64,000 nt of DNA from contig NZ_CP118615.1 of the NCBI RefSeq assembly GCF_028993575.1, forward strand, positions 2,108,001-2,172,000, in the 5' to 3' direction. Of the stretch, positions 42,683-51,207 are shown one piece after another; the stretch's first letter is position 1, and each line of letters opens with the position of its first letter. A program made the position numbers and the translations under genes. The notes under the pieces are model-generated. The model saw only the letters and a list, made by a program, of their open reading frames with translations, was not told the origin of the DNA and made no database searches. The stretch comes from Micromonospora cathayae (GTDB lineage: Bacteria > Actinomycetota > Actinomycetes > Mycobacteriales > Micromonosporaceae).

Positions 42683-43645
42683 ATGTCGGAGCATCCAGCG
42701 AATCCCTCAGCGGCGTCCACCTCGACCGGCCGGTCCCGCGCGGTGAAGGCCGTGATCCCGGCCGCCGGTCTGGCCACCCGGTTCCTGCCCGCGACCAAGG
42801 CGGTGCCCAAGGAACTGCTGCCGGTGATCGACCGGCCGGTGCTCCAGTACATCGTCGAGGAGGCCGCCCAGGCCGGTATCGACGACGTCCTGCTGGTGAC
42901 CGGGCGCGGCAAGACCGCCATGGTCGACCACTTCGACCGGCGGCCCGACCTGGAGAGCCGGCTGGAGGCCAAGGGGGACGCCGAACGTCTGGCCGCCGTC
43001 AAGCGCCCCGGTGAGCTGGCCAGGATCTACACGGTCCGGCAGGACGAGCAGCTCGGCCTCGGGCACGCCGTCGGGTTCGCCGAGGCGCACGTCGGGGACG
43101 AGCCGTTCGCGGTGCTGCTCGGCGACGAGTTCGTCAAGCCGTCCGAGCCGCTGCTGCCGGCCATGCTGGAACTCCAGGCCCGTACCGGCGGCGTCGTGCT
43201 GGCCTTCTTCGAGGTCGACCCGGCAGAGACCAAGCGGTACGGTATCGCCTCCGTCGAGCCGGCCGAGGCGGAGCTGACCGACGTCGGCGAGGTCGTCAAG
43301 GTCACCGGCATGGTGGAGAAGCCCACCCCGGAGGAGGCCCCGAGCAACCTCGCCGTGCTCGGCCGGTACGTGCTGCCGGGCCGGATCTTCGAGGCGATCC
43401 GGCGGACCGAGCCGGGCAGCGGCGGCGAGATCCAGTTGACCGACGCGATGGAGTTACTGCGTACCGAGGGCACACCGGTGCACGCCATCGTCTACCGGGG
43501 CACCCGCTACGACACCGGCATGCCGCTGGGCTACCTCCAGACCGTCGTGCAGCTGGCCTGCGAGCGGGAGGACCTGGGCGCCGAGTTCCGTACCTGGCTG
43601 GCGGAGTTCGTGAACTCCGACGCGTCGGGCGGTCCTAATACATGA
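42683..43645 (+). CDS. galU: UTP-glucose-1-phosphate uridylyltransferase
   Basis: A 320-aa nucleotidyltransferase forming UDP-glucose. Motifs are VIPAAGLATRFLPATKAVPKELLPV (nucleotide and catalytic), VLLVTGRGKTAMVDHFD, PFAVLLGDEFV and GRYVLPGRIFEAIRRTEPGSGGEIQLTDA. It ends overlapping moeA (ATGA), so the two are cotranscribed, possibly from the TAGTCT promoter. Confidence 0.95.
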   Translation: MSEHPANPSAASTSTGRSRAVKAVIPAAGLATRFLPATKAVPKELLPVIDRPVLQYIVEEAAQAGIDDVLLVTGRGKTAMVDHFDRRPDLESRLEAKGDAERLAAVKRPGELARIYTVRQDEQLGLGHAVGFAEAHVGDEPFAVLLGDEFVKPSEPLLPAMLELQARTGGVVLAFFEVDPAETKRYGIASVEPAEAELTDVGEVVKVTGMVEKPTPEEAPSNLAVLGRYVLPGRIFEAIRRTEPGSGGEIQLTDAMELLRTEGTPVHAIVYRGTRYDTGMPLGYLQTVVQLACEREDLGAEFRTWLAEFVNSDASGGPNT

Positions 43646-44955
43646 CCGCCACGGCCGACCCCGAGGCGGCCGCGAACGAGTTGACGCCGCTCGCCGACTA
43701 CCTGGGCAGTGTGCTGCGCAGGTTACGCGCGCTGCCTCCGCTCGACCTCGACCTCACCCAGTCGTACGGCAACGTCCTCGCCGAGGACGTGGTCGCGCCG
43801 CACTCGTACCCGGCCTTCGACCAGGCGGCCGTGGACGGGTACGCGGCCCGCTGGGACGACATCGCCGCCGCGGCCCGCAGCGCCGGATACGCTGCGGGCC
43901 ACGGCGGTTCCCCGGGCGGTCGTACCGTCCGGCTGAACGTGGTCGGTGACCTGGGCGCGGCGAGTTGGCGGCCGGTCCGGCTGACCCCGAACGCGTGCTT
44001 CTCGGTGGCGGCCGGCGCGCCGCTGCCGCTCACCGCCGACGTGGTGGTGCCGGTGGAGTGGACCGACCAGGGCATGGCCGCCGTGGAGATCTACCGGGTG
44101 CCCAAGCGCGGGTACGGGGTCCGCCGCGCCGGGGAGGAACTGCCCGCCGGCACGCTGCTGGCCCGCGCCGGCACGTACGTCTCGCCGGCCCTGGTGGCGG
44201 TGTTCGCGGCCACCGGGCTGGGGCACGTGGTGGTCCGGCCCAGCCCCCGGGTGGTGATCGTGGCGACCGGCGACGAACTGGTCGACGTGGGCCGGGGCAG
44301 CCAGCCCGGTCAGGTGGTGGACGCCAACTCGCACGCGTTGACCGCCGCCGCCGCCGAGGTGGGCGCGCTGGCGTACCGGGTGGGGATCTGCGACGACGAC
44401 CCGGAGGCGCTGCGCGGCCTGCTGGAGGACCAGACGCTGCGCGCCGACCTGATCATCACCACCGGCGGCACCGGCACCGGGCCGGGCGACATGGTGCGCC
44501 GCATCCTCACCCGCCGCGAGGGGGGCCGCGCCGGGCCGGTCACCTTCACCGAGGTCGCCCTCTATCCGGGTACGTCCCTGGGGTTCGGTACGGTCGGGGC
44601 CGAGGAGGTGCCGGTGGTCTGTCTACCCGGTGAGACCGGTGCCGCGATGATCGGTTTCGAGGTGCTGGCCCGGCCGGCGATCAACCTGCTGGCCGGGGCG
44701 GAGCCGGTGTTCCGGCCGAGTGTCCGCGCGCACCTGCTGGAGACCATCACGTCCCCCGCCGGGCTGCGGGAATTCCGTCCCGCGCACGTCGCCGAGCGGC
44801 GCGGCGGCGGGTACACCGTGCAGCCCCTCGCCGGTGGACCGCGTACCCTTTCCGGGCTGGCCGAGGCGAACGGCCTGCTGGTGCTCGGCGAGCGGGTCAC
44901 CACCGCGGCGGCCGGTTCCACCGTGGACGTGCTCCTGCTGGACCGGAGGCGGTGA
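43642..44955 (+). CDS. moeA: Molybdopterin molybdotransferase MoeA (Glp)
   Basis: A 437-aa enzyme of molybdenum cofactor synthesis (insertion of molybdate into adenylated molybdopterin). Features are DQAAVDGYA (substrate loop), GAPLPLTADVVVPVEWT, VVIVATGDELVDVG, TTGGTGTGPGDMVRRIL and VVCLPGETGAAMIGFEVL. Overlaps galU and the acetyltransferase gene by 4 bp each, forming a translationally coupled trio. Confidence 0.95.
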   Translation: MTATADPEAAANELTPLADYLGSVLRRLRALPPLDLDLTQSYGNVLAEDVVAPHSYPAFDQAAVDGYAARWDDIAAAARSAGYAAGHGGSPGGRTVRLNVVGDLGAASWRPVRLTPNACFSVAAGAPLPLTADVVVPVEWTDQGMAAVEIYRVPKRGYGVRRAGEELPAGTLLARAGTYVSPALVAVFAATGLGHVVVRPSPRVVIVATGDELVDVGRGSQPGQVVDANSHALTAAAAEVGALAYRVGICDDDPEALRGLLEDQTLRADLIITTGGTGTGPGDMVRRILTRREGGRAGPVTFTEVALYPGTSLGFGTVGAEEVPVVCLPGETGAAMIGFEVLARPAINLLAGAEPVFRPSVRAHLLETITSPAGLREFRPAHVAERRGGGYTVQPLAGGPRTLSGLAEANGLLVLGERVTTAAAGSTVDVLLLDRRR

Positions 44956-45605
44956 CCATGTTCCTCTTCGGCGGTGTTCCCGGCTGGCCGGTCGTCCTCA
45001 CCGACGGTCCGGTGGTGCTGCGGCCGTACCGGCGCTCGGATGCGGCGGCCTGGTCGGAGGTGCGCCGGGCCAACCGGGCCTGGCTGGCTCCCTGGGAGTC
45101 CTCGGTGCCCGGCCGCTGGGACGAGATGAACTCGCCGGCCGCGTTCCGCTACGTCCACCGGGACCAGCGCCGTTCGGCGCGGACCGGTGAGGGCATGCCG
45201 TTCGCGGTCTGCCTGCGTGAACCTTCCGGCGAGGAACGCCTGGTGGGGCACCTGAACATCGGCAACATCGTGCGTCGGGCGTTCTGCTCCGGGTACGTCG
45301 GCTACTGGGTGGACGGTCGGGTGGCCGGGCGTGGGGTGATCCCCACCGCGCTGGCGTTGGCCGTGGACCACGCCTTCGGCCCGGGTGGACTGCACCGGGT
45401 CGAGGTCAACATCCGGCCGGAGAACAAGCCGTCCCGGCGGGTGGTGGAGAAGCTCGGCTTCCGCGAGGAGGCGTACCACCCGAGGTACATGCACATCGAC
45501 GGGGCCTGGCGCGACCACATCGGATACGCCATGACCAGCGAGGAGGTCGCCGCCGAGGGCGGCCTGCTGGCCCGCTGGCACCGGCTGCGTGCCGCCGCCG
45601 AATGA
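44952..45605 (+). CDS. GNAT N-acetyltransferase (RimJ/RimL-like)
   Basis: A 217-aa acetyltransferase. GTG 44952 overlaps the moeA stop; ATG 44958 is equally possible. DGPVVLRPYRRSDAAAWSEVR, LVGHLNIGNIVRR, YVGYWVDGRVAGRGVIPTALALAVDHAF (acetyl-CoA loop) and EVNIRPENKPSRRVVEKLGF are typical of ribosomal-protein-alanine acetyltransferases. The galU-moeA-rimJ order is conserved in many actinobacteria. Confidence 0.9.
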   Translation: MTMFLFGGVPGWPVVLTDGPVVLRPYRRSDAAAWSEVRRANRAWLAPWESSVPGRWDEMNSPAAFRYVHRDQRRSARTGEGMPFAVCLREPSGEERLVGHLNIGNIVRRAFCSGYVGYWVDGRVAGRGVIPTALALAVDHAFGPGGLHRVEVNIRPENKPSRRVVEKLGFREEAYHPRYMHIDGAWRDHIGYAMTSEEVAAEGGLLARWHRLRAAAE

Positions 45606-45608
45606 GCT

Positions 45609-45641
45609 GTGGCACCAGTGTGGGACGAGCTGTGGTGCCAC
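45609..45641 (+). terminator. Hairpin after the acetyltransferase gene
   Basis: GTGGCACCA (45609-45617) pairs with TGGTGCCAC (45633-45641). Further GAGCTGT-containing words repeat until about 45680. Confidence 0.65.
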
Positions 45642-45860
45642 CGCCGGACGAGCTGTCACGTGACCGCCGGATGAGCTGTCCCACCGTCAACAATCCGGCG
45701 CGGCGCACATTCATCCTGCCTGGTCACCCGTAACCTCAAGTAACTGCAAGCTGTGGCAAGCGCTGCGGTGACCGCATGATCGGCGGAACGGGCGATGTCC
45801 GGTCGACAATCCTGCGGCCGGCGCGCGACTGCCCGAACTTCGGTGACGGGAGGGGTGAGG

Positions 45861-46679
45861 GTGCCGACCTCGGTGCTCCTCGCCGTCCTCGCCGCCGCCG
45901 GCCTGCTGGCCCTCGCCCCGGCGCTCGTCCGCCGGTACGACGCCACGGAACGGCTGGTGGCGGAGCGGGCGCAGTCGACGGCGCGGGTGCTCCAGCGCCG
46001 CCGGCGGCGTCGTACTGTCCCCGGACGCCGCCCGGTGAACCCGTCCCGCACCCTCACCGTCACCCTCAGTCCCGAGGCCACCGGCACGGCCGCTGCCGGC
46101 CCTGCCGCGCCGTCGCCCGGCCGGTCCGCCGCTGCCGGCTCCTCCGCCGACGCTCCGGAGGACGGTCCGGGTCGCCGCCGGGGCCGACTGCGGACCGTAC
46201 CGCCCGCTGCCGCCCGGCCCCGCCGCCGGCCGCCGAAGCGCCGGCAGCACACCCCGGCCGTGTACCGCCGCCGCCGGGTGCTGGCCGCGCTGCTGCTGCT
46301 CAACTTCGTCGAGCTGATCGGCGTGATGGTGGCCGGTCCGGGCTTCTGGATCAGCGTCTCGGTCACCGGCACCCTGCTGGTCGCCTACATGGCGCACCTG
46401 CGCTCCCGGGCGCTGGCCGAACGCCGCCGGCGGCGGGCACGGGCCCGGGAAGCCGCCTGGCTGGCCGCCAGGCAGGCCGAGGTGCGCCGGGAGCAGGCCC
46501 GCCGGGCAGCGGCCCGCCGGGAGCAGCAGCGCCGCCTGGCGGCCCAGCGCGAGGCGGTACGCCGTACCGCCATGGGCCTGGACCGTCCGGACGACCTGCC
46601 GGCGGCGGCCAGCGGCGGCTCGGTCTCCTACCGCCGTACCGGAGGGCTGCGGGGCCGCCCCTACCAGTCCGGCCGCTGA
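45861..46679 (+). CDS. Membrane protein with Arg-rich coiled C-terminus
   Basis: A 272-aa protein from GTG 45861 with GGGAGGGG upstream. An N-terminal helix (TSVLLAVLAAAGLLALAPALV) is followed by a basic/disordered part, two further helices (VLAALLLLNFVELIGVMVAG; GFWISVSVTGTLLVAYMAHL) and a long Arg/Ala/Glu-rich probable coiled coil (AERRRRRARAREAAWLAARQ...). No named family recognised, though proteins of this layout are found next to galU-moeA-rimJ in related genomes. Confidence 0.75.
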   Translation: MPTSVLLAVLAAAGLLALAPALVRRYDATERLVAERAQSTARVLQRRRRRRTVPGRRPVNPSRTLTVTLSPEATGTAAAGPAAPSPGRSAAAGSSADAPEDGPGRRRGRLRTVPPAAARPRRRPPKRRQHTPAVYRRRRVLAALLLLNFVELIGVMVAGPGFWISVSVTGTLLVAYMAHLRSRALAERRRRRARAREAAWLAARQAEVRREQARRAAARREQQRRLAAQREAVRRTAMGLDRPDDLPAAASGGSVSYRRTGGLRGRPYQSGR

Positions 46680-46690
46680 CTAGGTGTCCC

Positions 46691-46748
46691 CGGCGGATCT
46701 TGGTGCTTTTGGCCGTTCCGGGGGCCGTTTCGCACCAAGATCTCGCCG
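46691..46748. repeat. Long inverted repeat, hairpin element
   Basis: CGGCGGATCTTGGTGC (46691-46706) pairs with GCACCAAGATCTCGCCG (46732-46748) apart from one bulged base; inside, GGCC...GGCC words pair again. It lies 11 bp after the membrane protein gene and could terminate it, or be a mobile palindromic repeat. Confidence 0.8.
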
Positions 46749-46850
46749 CGAGGGGTGGGGCGATTCGCGTCGGGGGCGGGGGAGCTGTTAGATTTGTCGC
46801 CGGCCCGCCCGGTGCACGCCGGGTGGGACCGAAGCCGGTTAGCCGGTGGA

Positions 46851-46924
46851 GGGGCTGTGGCGCAGACCGGTAGCGCACCTCGTTCGCATCGAGGGGGTCA
46901 GGGGTTCAAATCCCCTCAGCTCCA
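46851..46924 (+). tRNA. tRNA-Ala (anticodon CGC)
   Basis: A complete cloverleaf: acceptor GGGGCTG/CAGCTCC, D stem GCGC/GCGC, anticodon stem CCTCG/CGAGG with loop TTCGCAT (anticodon CGC, reads GCG), variable loop, and T arm GGGGTTCAAATCCCC. Discriminator A at 46924; no 3' CCA is encoded. A terminator follows at once. Confidence 0.95.
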
Positions 46925-46932
46925 CCCAGTTC

Positions 46933-46967
46933 AAAGGCCGTTTCCGCCCGTCGGAGACGGCCTTTTT
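46933..46967 (+). terminator. Rho-independent terminator of the tRNA gene
   Basis: AAAGGCCGT...TTCCG pairs with CGGAG...ACGGCCTTT, followed by T residues (CCTTTTTC): a stem of about 13 bp with a 5-nt loop and U tract. Confidence 0.92.
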
Positions 46968-46969
46968 CG

Positions 46970-47203
46970 ATCTTGTGCAGCAGCAAGGTCATTGCCCTGA
47001 TCGGCAGGCCGCCGCACTTGAAACGCTGCCTGGGTGGCATCGCCGACGTGCTCGAGGCGAAGCAGCATCGGGGAGCGTAGGAACACCTGGGTGATCTTGC
47101 TTCCGTTGCCCTGTACGGCAACGACAGGCAGATCCAGGAGGTGTACTACCGGTGGAAGTGTGCTGCCCAGACCCGCTATCACGTCCGACTCCGGGAGTGC
47201 TGA
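46970..47203 (+). pseudogene. Degraded reading frame after the tRNA
   Basis: One frame reads coding-like text on both sides of an in-frame TAG (47078-47080): KVIALIGRPPHLKRCLGGI before it and SVALYGNDRQIQEVYYRWK after it, ending at TGA 47201. It has no proper start and modest GC3 (about 70 percent). It looks like a remnant of an unidentified gene, but could be chance. No integrase motif is visible. Confidence 0.35.
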
Positions 47204-47238
47204 GCGCGGGTGGTTCGATCGGGCAGACTCAGGAAGGC

Positions 47239-47934
47239 TCAGCAGGGGCCGTTCGGTAGTTTGAGGCGCTGGCGGGTTGCGTGGATGACTTCGATGACGC
47301 GCTGCCGCAGAACATGCGGATCGTCGGCGAGGTCAGCCAGGTGCCTTGCGTGCCGGGCGAGGTCATGAGCCCAGTCCGTATCTGGGTTACTGACAGTGAT
47401 GCGTCGGAAGGCGTGACGTGCGGTGCCAGGGTCGTCAGCCAGAGCTGCTGCGCACCCCAGGTGGTAGGCATGCCACCAGGGCGACTCGTCGTGCCCCGCC
47501 GGGCGGGAGGCCAGTTGGCGGCTGGTGGCTGCGGGGTCGGGAAACTGGCCGCGTAGTTGCTCGACCCGTTGTGCGGCGATACCGGCGACCATGTCCATGT
47601 CCCGGGTGAATTGCTCGGTGTTGACGAAGCCGAGAAGGCTTGCCCATCCGGTTTCGTCGATCGGTGGATGGGCGACGAAGGTGGCGTCGTCGCGCCAGTA
47701 GATGCGGCTGCCGTCGTCGAACGACCAGTAGTCGCGTTCGTCCCACAGCCACATCGCGCCGACGTTGAGGTAGGTGCCGTGGGAGCGGGAGGGCTGGAAC
47801 TCAACGACGATCAGCCACCAGCCTCGGTCGTCGAACCAGACACGTGATGCGCCTCGCCGATGCAGTCCGAGCGGCTGCAGATGCTGCCGTGCCGCCGCTG
47901 CGACCAGCCGAGTCGTTGCGGCTCTGTCCGGCAT
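47239..47934 (-). CDS. DUF4304-like protein
   Basis: A 231-aa protein from ATG 47934; codons are less G/C-biased than neighbours. The N-terminus AARQHLQPLGLHRRGASRVWFDDRGWWLIVVEFQPSRS with GTYLNVGAMWLWDE has the strand pattern of DUF4304 (small proteins binding unknown ligands). A C-terminal helical part follows (CAAALADDPGTARHAFRRI). Function unknown; position beside a tRNA and lower GC3 suggest acquisition by transfer. Confidence 0.75.
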   Translation of the reverse strand: MPDRAATTRLVAAAARQHLQPLGLHRRGASRVWFDDRGWWLIVVEFQPSRSHGTYLNVGAMWLWDERDYWSFDDGSRIYWRDDATFVAHPPIDETGWASLLGFVNTEQFTRDMDMVAGIAAQRVEQLRGQFPDPAATSRQLASRPAGHDESPWWHAYHLGCAAALADDPGTARHAFRRITVSNPDTDWAHDLARHARHLADLADDPHVLRQRVIEVIHATRQRLKLPNGPC

Positions 47935-48125
47935 CCGAGGAGTATGGCATCGGCCGCCCAAGCCGGCGAGCGTCATTCCGTCTCGCCTGCCGGCGACGCG
48001 CACCTCAGCCCGACGGACCCTGCGGCAGCATCGGGACGGCATCCGGCCTGCTGTTTCACAGATGGTGGCGCATACGATCATGAAAGCTGCCGTCGGGTGG
48101 CCGGGTCTATCCACGGGGGGCGACG

Positions 48126-48674
48126 ATGACGGCACACACGGGAACCCCTCGGCAGGCGGGACTGACCGCGCTGTATCTCGGGGTGTTCGCGGCCCTCTGG
48201 TTCAGCGTGCCGAAGGCGGAGCCGCCACTGAGCGTGCTGCTGGTCGTCCTGAGCGTGGCGGCCCTGCTGACCGCGGTCGTCGGTGCTGTCGTCGCCGGGA
48301 GGCGCGGTGGGCACACGGCCGACGCGACGCCCCGGGACCGGGCCGCCGACCGGCGCTACCTGCTCATCGTCCTCGTGGAGTTCGCCCTGGCCGGGCTCGG
48401 TGCCTGGCTGTTCACGCTGGTGGGTTGGTCGGCGTTCGTCCCGGTCCTGGTCAGCGCGGTCGTCGGCCTGCACTTCCTGCCGCTGGTGCCGGTGCTGCGT
48501 GATCCGCTGCTGCGCCCGCTCGGCTTCGCGGTGTGCCTCGTCGCACTGGTCGGGCTCCTCGTCGGGCTCGCCTCGACCGTGCTGGTGGGGCAGGTCGTCG
48601 GTACCGGTGTCGGCCTGCTGCTGCTCGGCTACGCGGTCATGGCGCTGCTCCGGACGCGAGTGTCGCGCCACTGA
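48126..48674 (+). CDS. Multi-pass membrane protein of unknown function
   Basis: A 182-aa protein from ATG 48126 after GGGGGG. Six hydrophobic segments, e.g. LTALYLGVFAALWFSVP, VLLVVLSVAALLTAVVGAVVA, LIVLVEFALAGLGAWLF, FVPVLVSAVVGLHFLPLVPVL, FAVCLVALVGLLVGLAS and VGLLLLGYAVMALL. No conserved motif recognised. Confidence 0.75.
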   Translation: MTAHTGTPRQAGLTALYLGVFAALWFSVPKAEPPLSVLLVVLSVAALLTAVVGAVVAGRRGGHTADATPRDRAADRRYLLIVLVEFALAGLGAWLFTLVGWSAFVPVLVSAVVGLHFLPLVPVLRDPLLRPLGFAVCLVALVGLLVGLASTVLVGQVVGTGVGLLLLGYAVMALLRTRVSRH

Positions 48675-48817
48675 CGGCCGGACGCGGATGTCACCCCGCT
48701 GACGGGACACGAGGTGAGGCCCTCGCCCTTCGGCCCGGTGCGACGGCGGCCCAGCGGCACTGCCGATGCCCGGAACGGCAGGGAACCATTGGACGGGTCC
48801 AGGTCCATTGAAGAGGT

Positions 48818-49339
48818 ATGGGCTTGTTTCGCAGAGCGGAACCCGTCGGCTACGAGGAGTTCGTCGCCAGTCGGTACCGCGAGATCGTCCGCTTCGGCGC
48901 GCTGCTGGCCGGGGACGGCCGGCTGGGTGAGGACCTCGCCCAGGAGGGGCTGATCGCGGCCTACCGGTCGTGGCACCGGTTGAGCGGCCCGGACGGGCGA
49001 CCGGAGGCGTACGTCCGGCGGGTGATGGTTCGTACCGCGATGCGGGCCAGGCGTCGGCGCTGGCGCGACGAGGTGCCGACCGGGGAACTGCCGGAAGCGT
49101 CCCCCCGTGGCTTCGCCGATCAGTCGGACCTCAGCGTGCAGGTGCTGGCCGGTCTGCGGCGGCTGCCCGTCGACCAGCGGGCGGTGCTGGTGTTGCGGTT
49201 CTGGGCCGACGCGTCCGAGACCGAGGTGGCGCAGACCCTCGGCGTCGCGGTGGGAACGGTCAAGAGCCGTACGTCCCGCGCCCTGGCGGCGTTGCGCGCC
49301 AGCGGTCTACTCGTCGAATCCTCGAAGGAGACCTCGTGA
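48818..49339 (+). CDS. SigE-family ECF sigma factor, second copy
   Basis: A 173-aa sigma factor of normal length: region 2 REIVRFGALLAGDGRLGEDLAQEGLIAAYRSW and region 4 RLPVDQRAVLVLRFWADASETEVAQTLGVAVGTVKSRTSRALAALRA. GAAGAGG lies just before ATG 48818. It overlaps the next gene by GTGA. Unlike the first pair at 29968, it has no C-terminal tail. Confidence 0.92.
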   Translation: MGLFRRAEPVGYEEFVASRYREIVRFGALLAGDGRLGEDLAQEGLIAAYRSWHRLSGPDGRPEAYVRRVMVRTAMRARRRRWRDEVPTGELPEASPRGFADQSDLSVQVLAGLRRLPVDQRAVLVLRFWADASETEVAQTLGVAVGTVKSRTSRALAALRASGLLVESSKETS

Positions 49340-50352
49340 ACCCCACCCACGTCACCGAACTGCTCGAGCGCGCCGCCAGCTCCGTGACGCCGACCGAGGC
49401 CGATCCCTCCACCCGGCTGGTTGACCTCGGGCGGCGCAGCGTGCGGCGCCGCCGTCGTACCTGGGGGGCGGCCGGCTCCGTCGCCGCCGCGACCGTGGCC
49501 GCGACCGTCGTGGCCCTGCCCCTCGGCCCGGCCGCCCCGGACCGCTTCGAGGCCGCCAAACCCCCCACCAACACCGTCCACGTGGGTGACGTGTCGGTGA
49601 ATGTCCCGGCGGGCTGGCGGACGAGCACGGTCGCGACCTTCGACCCCTGCACCGCCGAGCAGCACACCGTCTACCTCGCCGAACGGTGGAACCCCAGGAC
49701 GATGTGGCTCAGGGGCGTCCCGCCCCAGAACACGCCCGTGACGTGCGAACCGCCGGGTCGGACGTGGCTCGCTGTCGTACGGCAGGGAGCCGGCGCGGCG
49801 ATCAGCCCGAACCGGGTGATGGTCCGGGACCGGCAGATGATCCAGGTCGAACAGCCTGCCCCGGACACCATCCCGTCCATGCTGCACTACCGTGCCATCA
49901 CCGACGAGATCAAGGCGACGACCGTCTTCATCTCGGGGAACGACGAGGAGCGCAGGCAGCTCCTGAGGGGGACGACCTGGCCGCCCGGCCCGCCGGCCCC
50001 GCCCTCCGGCGGGCTGGCGTTGCCCGGCCGCATCACCAGCGCCACCACCGACGCGCCGCCCAGCAACGGCATGGTCGTGGCGACGGACGCCAAGACGCTG
50101 AACCGGATCCGGGCACTTCTCGCCGAGCTGCGCGACCCTGTGCCCGCCGACGAGGTGTGCACCATCCAGAAGCCCGGTGCGGTGGGAATCAGCCTCGGGG
50201 ACGTCACCGTGGTGCTGGGCGATTCGACCTGCCCGCAGGCGGTCTCGACCGGTGGCGGTCACGTCCGGTCCCCGGCCGGGCTGGGCAGGGAGCTGCTTGA
50301 CCTGATCGTGGCGAGCGACCGCGCCGCGACCGAGCGAAGCCCCCGGGACTGA
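49336..50352 (+). CDS. Membrane-anchored sigma partner protein
   Basis: A 338-aa protein from GTG 49336 with AAGGAG. A cytoplasmic N-terminus (HVTELLERAASSVTPTEADPSTRLVDLGRRSVRRRRR) precedes one membrane helix and an extracytoplasmic domain with two similar halves (GDVSVNVPAGWRTST; VGISLGDVTVVLGDSTC). No zinc anti-sigma motif. Gene order makes it the probable anti-sigma or sensor partner of the preceding sigma factor. Confidence 0.75.
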   Translation: MNPTHVTELLERAASSVTPTEADPSTRLVDLGRRSVRRRRRTWGAAGSVAAATVAATVVALPLGPAAPDRFEAAKPPTNTVHVGDVSVNVPAGWRTSTVATFDPCTAEQHTVYLAERWNPRTMWLRGVPPQNTPVTCEPPGRTWLAVVRQGAGAAISPNRVMVRDRQMIQVEQPAPDTIPSMLHYRAITDEIKATTVFISGNDEERRQLLRGTTWPPGPPAPPSGGLALPGRITSATTDAPPSNGMVVATDAKTLNRIRALLAELRDPVPADEVCTIQKPGAVGISLGDVTVVLGDSTCPQAVSTGGGHVRSPAGLGRELLDLIVASDRAATERSPRD

Positions 50353-50384
50353 TCGGCTTCTCCCGCCCGTTGGCATGCGCGATC

Positions 50385-50423
50385 CCTCCCTGACCGGTAG
50401 GAGTGATCCACCGGTCAGGGAGG
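50385..50423. terminator. Bidirectional terminator
   Basis: A perfect 14-bp stem CCTCCCTGACCGGT (50385-50398)/ACCGGTCAGGGAGG (50410-50423) between convergent genes. Confidence 0.88.
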
Positions 50424-50442
50424 TTCCGACGGGTGCCCTGAG

Positions 50443-51207
50443 TCAGGTGAGCGCGCCTTCAAGTAGTTCGCCGACCAGACGGAGATCGTCAAGTTGGACG
50501 TCCCGTCCCTCGGGAATGGCGCGAATGATCGGGAGCGAGCGCTGTGCGTGTTGGTCGAACCATCGGCGGGCATGGCGGGCGGCATCCTCGCGCAGCTGTG
50601 GTTCGCCGGTGGCGAGTTGCCCGAGAAGAGTCGGCCCTGCTAGGGGATCAAGGCACAGGCGAATGATGTCGAGTAGGTCGGTACCCTCCTTCGCCTGGCC
50701 CCGATTCATGATCGATTGAAGCTTCATCGCGACGAGCGGTCCAGGTTCGGCGACATCGACTGCAAGGTCGGGCGCAGGGGTCGCCCGTATGGTCACCGGA
50801 GTCGCACTGCTCGCGGCCCACGCGTGGGACATGACGTGCAGCCGGTCCGTGGGGTCGTCCGGCAGGTGTGCGAGGTCGGCGTCGGTCACTTCGAGAATGT
50901 CGACCTGAACCTGCCCGGCGTCGGTCGGGATCATAGCTCCGGATGGACCGCTAGGAGCCGCTCCGCTTGCCAACAGAAGTTCGAGTTGGGCGGGTGCATT
51001 GGCGTGCCGCCGGTCCACGGTGTCCAGGTCGCTGGTTGCGCGGTACGGACGCGCCAACCGGCAGATGACCGCAAGGCCGCCCACCACGATGACATCACGT
51101 CCAGTGCGTTTCGCGATCTCCGGGATGGCAAAGGCGAGCGCGGACATCGTGGTACCGGCGAGGTCGACAGCCGGTCGATCGTCACCAGACACGAGGGCCC
51201 GTCTCAT
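50443..51207 (-). CDS. AbiEii-like nucleotidyltransferase (toxin candidate)
   Basis: A 254-aa protein. VIVVGGLAVICRLARPYRATSDLDTVD (about 40-66) is the GG...DxD nucleotidyltransferase core typical of AbiEii/AbiGii proteins; DLAVDVAEPGPLVAMKLQSIMNRGQAKEGTDLLDII matches the second half of the family, including the Lys-rich helix before DLxDI. It overlaps the upstream gene by 26 bp. AbiEii toxins of type IV systems transfer nucleotides to target RNA; antiphage action is known from lactococcal relatives, not shown here. Confidence 0.72.
   Translation of the reverse strand: MRRALVSGDDRPAVDLAGTTMSALAFAIPEIAKRTGRDVIVVGGLAVICRLARPYRATSDLDTVDRRHANAPAQLELLLASGAAPSGPSGAMIPTDAGQVQVDILEVTDADLAHLPDDPTDRLHVMSHAWAASSATPVTIRATPAPDLAVDVAEPGPLVAMKLQSIMNRGQAKEGTDLLDIIRLCLDPLAGPTLLGQLATGEPQLREDAARHARRWFDQHAQRSLPIIRAIPEGRDVQLDDLRLVGELLEGALT

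Noticed and set aside
46926..47240. Integrase or transposase gene beside the tRNA
   Set aside because: No catalytic motif of tyrosine or serine recombinases or DDE transposases is readable in any frame; only an unidentified broken frame is seen.
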